Positions 1 through 5,643 of a DNA stretch of 10,978 nucleotides are shown here, one piece after another. The number at the start of each line of letters is the position of its first letter. The stretch's first letter is position 1. Location of the stretch: NCBI GenBank assembly GCA_934141615.1, contig CAKPCM010000033.1:1-10978 (forward strand), in the 5' to 3' direction. This stretch comes from an uncultured Bacilli bacterium (GTDB lineage: Bacteria; Bacillota_I; Bacilli_A; RF39; UBA660). The notes under the pieces were generated by a model, which was not told the origin of the DNA, did no database searches, and saw nothing but the letters and a program-made list of their open reading frames with translations. Both the position numbers and the translations under genes were made by a program.

Positions 1-1
1 A

Positions 2-448
2 TACAGAGTAGGTGGTAAAACAGGTACTGCACAAAAAGTAAAAGACGGAGCATATATGGTTGGAAATTACATATTATCGTTCATTGGTTTTTTACCAGCA
101 GATGATCCTAAGATAGTAGTTTATGTTGCAATTAATAATCCTAAGAAAGTAGTTCAATATGGTGGCGTTGTATCCGCTCCCGTTGCAAAACAAATATTAA
201 CTGATTCGATTGATGCACTTGGTATAAAAAGAAGAAAAACTACTTCTGAAAAGAAATACAACTGGGATGATAAAAAGTATTATACGGTAGAAAACGTTGT
301 TGGAATGGACGTAAAAGAAGCTACCAAAACACTTTCTAAATATAATGTTACTTATAGTGGTAGTGGAAATAAAGTAATATCACAAAGTCCTAAAGCTAAT
401 ACAAGGTTGGAAGAAGGCAGTACGGTAAGGTTAATGCTTGGTAATTGA
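2..448 (+). CDS. Class B penicillin-binding protein with PASTA domain, C-terminal fragment
   Basis: This is the last 148 residues of a D,D-transpeptidase that cross-links septal or spore peptidoglycan outside the membrane. The 5' end lies before the window. The reading frame is open from base 2, so the ATG at 56 is internal and not the start. The third active-site motif of the penicillin-binding fold, KTGTA, is at bases 17-31. It is followed by the usual strand continuing into 'FIGFLPADDP'. One PASTA domain occupies roughly bases 289-444, ending in the typical 'GSTVRLMLGN'. PASTA domains occur in Bacillus Pbp2B and SpoVD, which lie just upstream of murE and mraY, and the context here fits FtsI/PbpB or SpoVD. 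The serine (SxxK) and SxN motifs are outside the window, so the exact paralogue cannot be decided. It stops with TGA, which overlaps a TTGACA hexamer. Confidence 0.93.
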   Translation, partial: YRVGGKTGTAQKVKDGAYMVGNYILSFIGFLPADDPKIVVYVAINNPKKVVQYGGVVSAPVAKQILTDSIDALGIKRRKTTSEKKYNWDDKKYYTVENVVGMDVKEATKTLSKYNVTYSGSGNKVISQSPKANTRLEEGSTVRLMLGN

Positions 449-473
449 CAATTTAATAAAAAAGATATAGACT
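445..473 (+). promoter_or_regulatory. Candidate promoter for the L,D-transpeptidase gene
   Basis: A perfect -35 hexamer TTGACA (445-450) overlaps the stop codon of the upstream PBP gene. With a 17-base spacer the -10 would be TAGACT (468-473), which matches the consensus at only 4 of 6 positions. A TATAGA at 466-471 with a 15-base spacer is an alternative. The weak -10 makes this a tentative call. Confidence 0.35.
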
Positions 474-502
474 ACTTATACAATTAAAGAAAGAGGATTA
501 TT

Positions 503-1279
503 ATGAAAATGAAAAATAAGAAATTATTATCTATTTTACTTGGTTTAGAAATGGCTGTTTCCTTTGCGGGATGTGAAGGCTTAAAAGATTATAATACCAA
601 CCAAAATGACACTACTTATCATACCAGTCAAAATAGTACTACCTATTCATCCACTAGCCAATATACAACTTACAAATCACCTGTTTCAGAGACTACCACA
701 GAAGAAAAGGAAGAACCATTTGTAGAAGACGAGGCTTATGTATGTGCACTTGCTAATCTTAACTTAAGAAAAGCACCCGATTTATCTTCTGAAGTTTTAG
801 AAGTTATACCAAAATTTACTAAATTAAAAAAAGAGAAGACCAATGGTACGTTTGATTACGTATCATATGATGGTACTTATGGTTATGTTTCACATAAATA
901 CATAGAAAAATTAACTAATCCGTACGTAGAAGTAGATATATCAGACCAAACTTTATGGTTATATGAAGATGGTGATGTAAAGTTAGAAGCAGACGTAGTA
1001 ACTGGTAAAAAGGGTAGGTATGACACGCGCCTTGGATGTCACAAGATATACTCTAAAGAAAAAGGCAGATATTTAACCGGATCTGACTATAAGGTTTGGG
1101 TAGATTTTTGGATGCCATTTGATAAAGGACAAGGACTTCATGATGCATCTTGGAGAAAAACGTTTGATAAAGATGATTATTTAAATGGAAGTCATGGATG
1201 TGTAAATATGAAGTATACTGATGCAGAAGAAGTTTATGATGAAGTAAGCGTTGGTACTAACGTTTTAGTACACGAATAA
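503..1279 (+). CDS. Lipoprotein L,D-transpeptidase (SH3-like + YkuD domains)
   Basis: A 258-residue exported enzyme of the YkuD family, which forms L,D (for example 3-3) peptidoglycan cross-links or attaches proteins to the wall. Residues 1-24 form a lipoprotein-type signal: basic start, hydrophobic stretch, then F-A-G-C with Cys24 as probable lipidated residue. Residues 25-75 are a Ser/Thr/Tyr/Asn-rich linker with a degenerate QNxTTY repeat. Residues about 78-137 resemble a bacterial SH3 domain ('LNLRKAPDLSSEVLEVIPK'). Residues about 140-258 are the catalytic domain, with His213 and the motif S230-H-G-C233-V-N, spaced as in the family pattern HX(14-17)[ST]HGCxN. Asp replaces the Gly often seen after the first His. 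The AAGAGGA site at 491-497 lies 5 bases before the ATG. It stands between the PBP and mraY, where Bacillus has murE. Assignment to the family is secure; the linkage it makes is not known. Confidence 0.92.
   Translation: MKMKNKKLLSILLGLEMAVSFAGCEGLKDYNTNQNDTTYHTSQNSTTYSSTSQYTTYKSPVSETTTEEKEEPFVEDEAYVCALANLNLRKAPDLSSEVLEVIPKFTKLKKEKTNGTFDYVSYDGTYGYVSHKYIEKLTNPYVEVDISDQTLWLYEDGDVKLEADVVTGKKGRYDTRLGCHKIYSKEKGRYLTGSDYKVWVDFWMPFDKGQGLHDASWRKTFDKDDYLNGSHGCVNMKYTDAEEVYDEVSVGTNVLVHE
602..673 (+). repeat. Degenerate QNxTTY repeat in lipoprotein linker
   Basis: Three copies of a short motif encode QNDTTY (602-619), QNSTTY (629-646) and QYTTY (659-673) in the low-complexity linker between the lipid-anchored Cys and the SH3-like domain. 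The linker probably spans the cell wall. It is divergent at DNA level, so it is not an obvious slippage repeat. Confidence 0.55.
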
Positions 1280-1316
1280 AAAATAGTAAAGTTTTAATCA
1301 AGTTGGTATAAAAAGC

Positions 1317-1345
1317 GTGTAAAAAATAAAAATATATAGTATAAT
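1317..1345 (+). promoter_or_regulatory. Candidate promoter for mraY
   Basis: A perfect -10 TATAAT (1340-1345) lies 28 bases before the mraY ATG, inside the string ATATAGTATAAT that also occurs upstream of ftsA. The matching -35 position (1317-1322, GTGTAA) is poor. The -10 is convincing and the -35 is not. Confidence 0.45.
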
Positions 1346-1373
1346 TAACTAGGTAAGAAGAGGTGAATAATAA

Positions 1374-2366
1374 ATGTTTGTTTTAACAAAATCTTTATTA
1401 GCACTTATGATTGGTTTTATAATTTCTGTTATAATGGGTTATTTTATGATACCTTTATTAAAGAAATTAAACGTAAGTCAAAGAATAAGTGTGTTTGTTG
1501 GACCAGCTCATAAAAAGAAAAATGGTATCCCAACGGTAGGTGGATTAATCTTTATAATTCCGACCTTTATAACGATTATGATAATGTATTTTACTAAGAA
1601 AATTAGTATTAATAGTAATTTACTCATAGTCTTATTCGTATTTGTTGCGTACGCCTTATTAGGTTTTATTGATGATTTTATGAAGATAAGAAAAAAACAA
1701 AATGAAGGATTAACGGACGTTCAAAAACTACTTGGACAAGTAATAATAGCAGTTGTGTTTTTCTTCATTTACATGAAAAGTGGTTCTGAGCCATTACTTT
1801 GGTTTCACGCTTTTAACCTAAAGGTTAATGTTGGATGGTTATACGGCTTCTTTATATTATTTATGCTTGTTGCATCCTCTAACGCGGTTAACATAACAGA
1901 CGGCCTAGACGGACTTGCCGGTGGTTTATCTTTTATTGCAACACTTGTAATGGGAATTATAACCTGGTCAACATCTTGGCTTTTAGGATATCAGGATATA
2001 GCGGTTTTCTGCTTTATATTAGCAGGTTCTATATTAGGATTTTTAGTTTATAATACGTATCCTGCAAAAGTGTTTATGGGAGATACTGGATCTCTTGCGA
2101 TAGGTGGTGTGCTAGCATCTGTTGCAATATTAACCAGACACGAACTTACATTCGCGGTAATAATGGGTGTGTTTGTAATTGAAACGTTAAGTGTTATCTT
2201 ACAAGTATTTTGGGTTTTGGTACTTAAGAAAAAATTGTTTTTAATGACACCACTTCATCATAACTTCGAAAAATTAGGATGGAAAGAACAAGACATTGTT
2301 AAGTTATTTTGGATCGTAGGTTTGATATTAGGAACTTTAGCAGTTGTTTATGGAGCTTGGTTATAA
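1374..2366 (+). CDS. mraY: Phospho-N-acetylmuramoyl-pentapeptide-transferase (MraY)
   Basis: MraY transfers phospho-MurNAc-pentapeptide from UDP to undecaprenyl phosphate, making lipid I at the cytoplasmic membrane. The 330-residue length is normal, and the protein has about ten hydrophobic helices. Family motifs are present in order: Asp100-Asp101 in 'FIDDFMKIRKKQNEGL', Asn173 with Asp176 and Asp179 in 'NAVNITDGLDGLAGG', Asp237 in 'KVFMGDTGS', and the C-terminal loop 'TPLHHNFEKLGWKE'. That last loop usually reads HHH; here the third His is Asn297. Start: AGAGGTG at about 1359-1365 precedes the ATG at proper distance. The stop codon lies inside a terminator hairpin, so mraY probably ends its own transcript. 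In Bacillus it is flanked by murE and murD; neither is beside it here. Confidence 0.97.
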   Translation: MFVLTKSLLALMIGFIISVIMGYFMIPLLKKLNVSQRISVFVGPAHKKKNGIPTVGGLIFIIPTFITIMIMYFTKKISINSNLLIVLFVFVAYALLGFIDDFMKIRKKQNEGLTDVQKLLGQVIIAVVFFFIYMKSGSEPLLWFHAFNLKVNVGWLYGFFILFMLVASSNAVNITDGLDGLAGGLSFIATLVMGIITWSTSWLLGYQDIAVFCFILAGSILGFLVYNTYPAKVFMGDTGSLAIGGVLASVAILTRHELTFAVIMGVFVIETLSVILQVFWVLVLKKKLFLMTPLHHNFEKLGWKEQDIVKLFWIVGLILGTLAVVYGAWL

Positions 2367-2376
2367 GCTTCTTTTT
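2352..2376 (+). terminator. Intrinsic terminator at the end of mraY
   Basis: GGAGCTT (2352-2358) pairs with AAGCTTC (2365-2371), 7 bp with one G-U, around a 6-base loop. It is followed by TTTTT. The mraY stop codon (2364-2366) is in the loop and 3' arm. Confidence 0.7.
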
Positions 2377-2399
2377 CTTTACATTACATTTGAAAATAT

Positions 2400-2428
2400 T
2401 TGAAATATTTAGATTTATTTGTTAATAT
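2400..2428 (+). promoter_or_regulatory. Candidate promoter for the NUDIX gene
   Basis: TTGAAA (2400-2405), a 17-base spacer and TAATAT (2423-2428) lie downstream of the mraY terminator. The hexamers are moderate and the region is very AT-rich, so chance matches are likely. Confidence 0.35.
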
Positions 2429-2442
2429 TAATATGCTAAAGA

Positions 2443-2450
2443 TAGGAGAT
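2443..2450 (+). promoter_or_regulatory. Ribosome binding site fixing a TTG start
   Basis: TAGGAGAT lies about 10 bases before TTG at 2459. There is no usable ATG or GTG nearby in frame, so this site is the main argument for the TTG start of the NUDIX gene. Confidence 0.65.
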
Positions 2451-2458
2451 AAATAATT

Positions 2459-2974
2459 TTGAAAGAATTAATATTAAACGAAGATAAATTAAAAGATAAA
2501 GAAATAGATGATTACGTAACAAGGGTAAAGGCGATTATAGTAAATGATCAAAAAGAACTTCTTTTAGGTTTTTCATACAATGATTATCAGTTTCCAGGTG
2601 GTCACTTAGAAAAAGATGAAGAACCTATAAAAGGACTTATAAGGGAGCTAAAAGAAGAAACTGGGATGGATATAGGAAAAGAAGAGTTAGAACCATTTAT
2701 GATGATTAAGCACTTATCTAAAAATTATTCTAACAAAGGTAAAAACAGGTGTAACGTGATTTTATATTATATTTGTACCACGAATAAAAAGCCTAACTTA
2801 TCAAAAACAAACTATACTGCGTACGAAGAAAAAGGTGACTTTAAATTAGTTTATGTTCCTTTAGAAAAAGCAGAAGAAACGTTAATAGACCAGGCAAATA
2901 AATGTCCATCATTTAGACCAATAGCATACGAAATGTTAGGTGTGTTAACAGAGTATATTAAGGAGAACTTGTAG
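2459..2974 (+). CDS. NUDIX hydrolase
   Basis: A 171-residue cytoplasmic protein of the NUDIX superfamily, which hydrolyses nucleoside diphosphates linked to another moiety. Residues 48-70 match the complete Nudix box GX5EX7REUXEEXGU: Gly48, Glu54, Arg62-Glu63, Glu66-Glu67 and Gly69, which bind the metal ion and catalyse the reaction. The substrate cannot be read from sequence. The start is TTG: the ribosome site TAGGAGAT (2443-2450) is about 10 bases upstream, and the first in-frame ATG is at residue 70, inside the Nudix box. The gene sits between mraY and ftsW, where Bacillus has murD, and probably forms its own transcript between two terminators. A role in UDP-sugar or nucleotide clean-up would be speculation. 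It could be a passenger gene in the cluster. Confidence 0.9.
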   Translation: MKELILNEDKLKDKEIDDYVTRVKAIIVNDQKELLLGFSYNDYQFPGGHLEKDEEPIKGLIRELKEETGMDIGKEELEPFMMIKHLSKNYSNKGKNRCNVILYYICTTNKKPNLSKTNYTAYEEKGDFKLVYVPLEKAEETLIDQANKCPSFRPIAYEMLGVLTEYIKENL

Positions 2975-2984
2975 TTCTTTTTTT
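2962..2984 (+). terminator. Weak intrinsic terminator at the end of the NUDIX gene
   Basis: AGAAC (2964-2968) pairs with GTTCT (2974-2978) around a 5-base loop, extendable by two G-U pairs, and is followed by a T-run. The stop codon TAG (2972-2974) lies in the loop and 3' arm. The short stem suggests partial termination. Confidence 0.5.
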
Positions 2985-2997
2985 CTTTTCATAAAAT
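2969..2997 (+). promoter_or_regulatory. Weak candidate promoter for ftsW
   Basis: TTGTAG (2969-2974), a 17-base spacer and TAAAAT (2992-2997, 5 of 6) lie before ftsW, overlapping the preceding terminator. The -35 is poor; ftsW may instead depend on read-through. Confidence 0.25.
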
Positions 2998-3026
2998 AAA
3001 CTTAAGTAGAAAGGTGATGCCTACTT

Positions 3027-4118
3027 ATGAAAAGAAAACTAGATATTCCACTTATAATTACCGTATTTTTAATATGCATATATGGGATAGTTATGATATA
3101 TTCTGCATCAAGTGTGTGGGCCCAGTATAAATTTAATGATAAGTTTCATTACGTGTTAATGCAAAGTATATTTTTTATAATTGGAATAATCTTGATGATA
3201 ATAGTAAGTAAAGTACCATATAAATATTATCTTAAAAAATCAAACATGATTTTGCTTATATGTTTTATATTACTTATTCTTGTTTTGGTGCCAGGAATCG
3301 GGAGTGTAAGAAATGGTTCTAGAAGCTGGTTTGGTATCGCAGGTCTTGGTATTCAGCCCAGTGAATTTATGAAGCTTGCATTAATTATTTTTACCAGCAA
3401 ATACATATATAATAATCCTAAAGACATGAGAAGTGTAAAGAAAGGTGCTTTTCCAATTTTAATAGTTACGATGTTATCTTTCTTTTTAATTATGCTTCAG
3501 CCAGACTTCGGAACTGGAACTATTCTTGTAATGACAATTGTTGCAATGCTTTTTATATCAGGCGTAGATTTTTCATTTTTTATTAAAATAGGAATGCTTG
3601 GTATGGTAGGTGTGTGCGTTCTTATTGTAATTGCACCATACAGAATGGAGAGAATAGTATCGTTTTTAAATCCTTGGAGTGATCCTTTAGGAACTGGTTT
3701 TCAGGCAATTCAGTCTTTGTATGCGATAGGTCCAGGTGGATTATTTGGAATGGGATTTGGTAACTCTATCCAAAAACATTTTTATCTTCCAGAACCACAA
3801 ACAGACTTTATATTTTCAGTAATATCAGAAGAGCTTGGGATAATTGGAATTATTTCGGTTGCGTTTTTGTTTTTAGTAATAATATTAAGAAGTATAAAAA
3901 TATCGATTAAAGCTCCGGATAATTTTGCAAAGTTTTTAACATTTGGAATTATATTTCAGCTTTCTTTTCAAACCCTTTTAAATTTAGCAGTTGTAGTAGG
4001 TCTTGTTCCCGTAACAGGTGTTACGCTTCCGTTTTTTTCATATGGCGGAAGTAGCTTAATTATTACACTTATATCAATTGGAATAATACTAAATATATCA
4101 CGATATAGGGAAAATTAG
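3027..4118 (+). CDS. ftsW: SEDS peptidoglycan glycosyltransferase FtsW
   Basis: A 363-residue polytopic membrane protein (about ten helices) of the SEDS family, which polymerises lipid II into glycan strands together with a class B PBP at the septum. Motifs seen: 'GIQPSEFMKLA' (Glu113), 'LQPDFGTGT' (Asp160), the large-loop sequence 'GPGGLFGMGFGNS', 'PEPQTDFIFSVISEELG' (Asp260, the aspartate position regarded as catalytic in SEDS proteins), and the C-terminal 'PFFSYGGSS'. The site AAAGGTGAT (3010-3018) lies 8 bases before the ATG. Position next to murG favours FtsW or SpoVE over RodA, but sequence alone does not separate FtsW from SpoVE. No terminator is visible directly behind it; the next element is the strong promoter at 4137. 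Confidence 0.93.
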   Translation: MKRKLDIPLIITVFLICIYGIVMIYSASSVWAQYKFNDKFHYVLMQSIFFIIGIILMIIVSKVPYKYYLKKSNMILLICFILLILVLVPGIGSVRNGSRSWFGIAGLGIQPSEFMKLALIIFTSKYIYNNPKDMRSVKKGAFPILIVTMLSFFLIMLQPDFGTGTILVMTIVAMLFISGVDFSFFIKIGMLGMVGVCVLIVIAPYRMERIVSFLNPWSDPLGTGFQAIQSLYAIGPGGLFGMGFGNSIQKHFYLPEPQTDFIFSVISEELGIIGIISVAFLFLVIILRSIKISIKAPDNFAKFLTFGIIFQLSFQTLLNLAVVVGLVPVTGVTLPFFSYGGSSLIITLISIGIILNISRYREN

Positions 4119-4136
4119 AAAAAAGTAAAAAAACGC

Positions 4137-4166
4137 TTGACAAGAACCATATAACTAGTGTATAAT
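4137..4166 (+). promoter_or_regulatory. Strong sigma-A promoter between ftsW and murG
   Basis: Perfect TTGACA (4137-4142), an 18-base spacer and perfect TATAAT (4161-4166). Both hexamers are exact, making it the best promoter in the window. It predicts transcription starting near 4172-4174, at the first base of the paired region described for the downstream RNA. Confidence 0.85.
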
Positions 4167-4172
4167 TAAACT

Positions 4173-4486
4173 ATCCTAGAGGTACTATGAAGTTATTATT
4201 CATCAGGAAGGTGTTCTGTTTAAAGGAACATCTTAATGATGAACGATCAATAATTTTTATAGTCTATCTTGAGTTTGTTAAGATAGTGAAAATGGCTAAT
4301 TAAGCTAATCTTATTTAACTCTAGGACTTACAATTGTAAATGAGAAAGAAAACTCATTGGAATAAGATACTACATTAAATACTGATAATATTTAAAAATG
4401 AATTTGGGGTTTGCTTGAATTCAGAGTGGTTTTTCATTTCAAAACTAGAAAGATAATGGCTTTATCAGAACCGTTATCTTTTTTTG
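4173..4486 (+). ncRNA. Unidentified structured non-coding RNA (~310 nt)
   Basis: This region has its own consensus promoter and intrinsic terminator, and no convincing reading frame. By hand folding, TCCTAGAG (4174-4181) pairs with CTCTAGGA (4319-4326), an 8-bp helix that starts at the predicted 5' end. Inside it is a long nested hairpin with four stacked segments: 4184-4188/4259-4263, 4193-4197/4249-4253, 4199-4205/4237-4243 and 4208-4216/4226-4234 (9 bp, one G-U). The last two are separated by a GG/AA internal loop. A second hairpin follows directly, 4264-4270/4280-4286. Further downstream are small hairpins at 4328-4339 and 4340-4357. ATCTTATT (4308-4315) can pair with AATAAGAT (4361-4368), crossing the closing helix. 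I do not recognise RNase P RNA, tmRNA, SRP RNA, 6S RNA or a known riboswitch. It may be a trans-acting RNA, or a leader regulating murG. A 38-codon frame (4187-4303) overlaps it. Confidence 0.6.
4450..4485 (+). terminator. Strong intrinsic terminator of the ncRNA unit
   Basis: AAGATAATGG (4450-4459) pairs with CCGTTATCTT (4471-4480): 10 bp with one G-U around an 11-base loop, followed by T's through 4485. It separates the RNA from the murG promoter. Confidence 0.85.
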
Positions 4487-4530
4487 TTTGTAAATACCAT
4501 TCTTTTTAATTTATTAAACTCATATAATTA

Positions 4531-4539
4531 TGATATAAT
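4531..4539 (+). promoter_or_regulatory. Extended -10 promoter for murG-murB-divIB
   Basis: TGATATAAT (4531-4539) is an extended -10 (TGn + TATAAT). A second TATAAT lies at 4523-4528. No good -35 is present near 4511-4516, as expected for an extended -10 promoter. The predicted start near 4545 leaves a very short leader before the murG ATG at 4558. Confidence 0.6.
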
Positions 4540-4557
4540 GAATAGTAGGTGAAGAAT

Positions 4558-5643
4558 ATGAGAGTAATTATATCAGCAGGTGGTACTGGAGGACACATAT
4601 ATCCGGCGCTTGCAATTGCAAATAAAATAAAAGAAAGAAATAAAGGTGCTGAAATATTATACATAGGTACTAAAAACAGAATGGAAAAAGATATAGTACC
4701 TAAGGCAGGATTTAAATTTGTCGGATTAAGTGTAGAAGGTTTAAGAAGAAGTTTAAGCCCGCGTAATATAAAAAGTGCATTCTTATTTATAAATGCTACG
4801 TTTAAATGTAAGAAAATAATAAAGAAATTTAAACCAGACGTTGTAATAGGAGTTGGGGGATATGTTTCAGCGCCTGTTATTTATGCTGCTCATAAACTTG
4901 GTGTTAAATGCTGCATTCACGAACAAAACTCATCTTTTGGAATAACCAATAAATTCGCTAGTAAATACGCTGACAAAGTGTTTGTATCATTTAAAAGTCT
5001 AGAAGAAAAAATGAATGATAAAAAGTTTATATATACAGGAAATCCTTGTAGTGAAAATGCTATATCATCTAAAGAGGCAGACAAAAAAGAATTTGGCCTA
5101 TCAGATAATAAAAAACTTGTCTTAATAGTTATGGGCTCTCTTGGTTCAAAGACGATTAATGATAAAATGAAAAGTATGCTAACTCTTTTTAATAACAAAG
5201 ATTATGAAGTTATGTTTGTAACTGGTAAAAACTATTTTGATGAGTATAAAAAAAATAAGTATACTAAAAACATAAAGTTAGTTCCTTATATTGATGGCAT
5301 GACATCTCTTTTAAAGAAAACAGATTGCTTAGTTTCAAGAGCGGGAGCATCTACTTTAGCGGAAATATCAGCACTTAACGTACCATCAATTTTAATACCT
5401 AGTCCCTATGTTACGGAAAATCATCAATACAAAAACGCGATGGATTTAGTAAACTCTAATGCGGCACTTATTTTAGAAGAAAAAGACTTAGAAGGTGATA
5501 CCCTTTTAAGAATGGTAGAAAAAGTGCTTAATGATAAAGTTTATACTAATAACATAAAAAGAAATTTAAAATCGTTTGAAGTTAAAAATAGTGCATCATT
5601 AATATATGATGAGGTAGTAAAGTTAGTTGGTGATAAAAAATGA
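4558..5643 (+). CDS. murG: Lipid II synthase (UDP-GlcNAc transferase) MurG
   Basis: MurG adds GlcNAc from UDP-GlcNAc to lipid I on the inner face of the membrane, giving lipid II. It has 361 residues from this start, the usual length, and a GT-B fold with two halves. Motifs: first glycine loop GGTGGH (residues 8-13), second glycine loop 'GVGGYVSAP' (98-106), 'HEQNSS' (121-126), and the donor-side sequences 'MGSLGS' (192-197, more often GGSQGA), 'SRAGASTLAE' (260-269) and 'ENHQYKNA'. A GTG at 4549 is in frame, but it lies inside the ribosome site AGGTGA (4547-4552); ATG 4558 has correct spacing and gives the family's usual start, MRVIISAGGTGGH. The last four bases overlap the murB start, indicating translational coupling. 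It is the first gene of a murG-murB-divIB operon. Confidence 0.96.
   Translation: MRVIISAGGTGGHIYPALAIANKIKERNKGAEILYIGTKNRMEKDIVPKAGFKFVGLSVEGLRRSLSPRNIKSAFLFINATFKCKKIIKKFKPDVVIGVGGYVSAPVIYAAHKLGVKCCIHEQNSSFGITNKFASKYADKVFVSFKSLEEKMNDKKFIYTGNPCSENAISSKEADKKEFGLSDNKKLVLIVMGSLGSKTINDKMKSMLTLFNNKDYEVMFVTGKNYFDEYKKNKYTKNIKLVPYIDGMTSLLKKTDCLVSRAGASTLAEISALNVPSILIPSPYVTENHQYKNAMDLVNSNAALILEEKDLEGDTLLRMVEKVLNDKVYTNNIKRNLKSFEVKNSASLIYDEVVKLVGDKK

Noticed and set aside
56..58. ATG as the start of the first protein.
   Set aside because: The same frame is open to the window edge and encodes the KTG active-site motif upstream of this ATG, so the gene is truncated by the window.
4187..4303. 38-codon reading frame starting with ATG inside the ftsW-murG gap, with AGAGGT just upstream (protein would start MKLLFIRKVF).
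   Set aside because: The ribosome site and ATG are both within helices of the proposed RNA, the spacing is short, and the composition is that of chance AT-rich sequence. It remains possible as a dual-function RNA, but there is no positive evidence for translation.
4417..4440. AGAGTGGT string resembling part of a T-box antiterminator.
   Set aside because: The required UGGNACC bulge is not completed (UGGUUUU here), the flanking helices do not form, and the downstream genes are not aminoacyl-tRNA synthetase, amino acid synthesis or transport genes.
4173..4486. RNase P RNA, tmRNA, 6S RNA, SRP RNA or lysine riboswitch.
   Set aside because: None of the conserved cores I know could be found: no GAGGAAAGUC-type RNase P core, no tmRNA ends, no SRP GGAAG-type tip in the right context, wrong length for 6S. 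The AGAGGU start resembles lysine riboswitches, but the other conserved lysine elements are missing.
4549..4557. GTG start for murG, three codons upstream of the chosen ATG.
   Set aside because: The GTG is part of the AGGTGA ribosome binding site, and ATG 4558 gives the family's usual N-terminus.
4917..5198. Reverse-strand reading frame within murG; similar ones at 6794-7018 in divIB and 8950-9288 in ftsA.
   Set aside because: They lie entirely inside well-supported genes on the other strand, have no ribosome sites of note and resemble no family.
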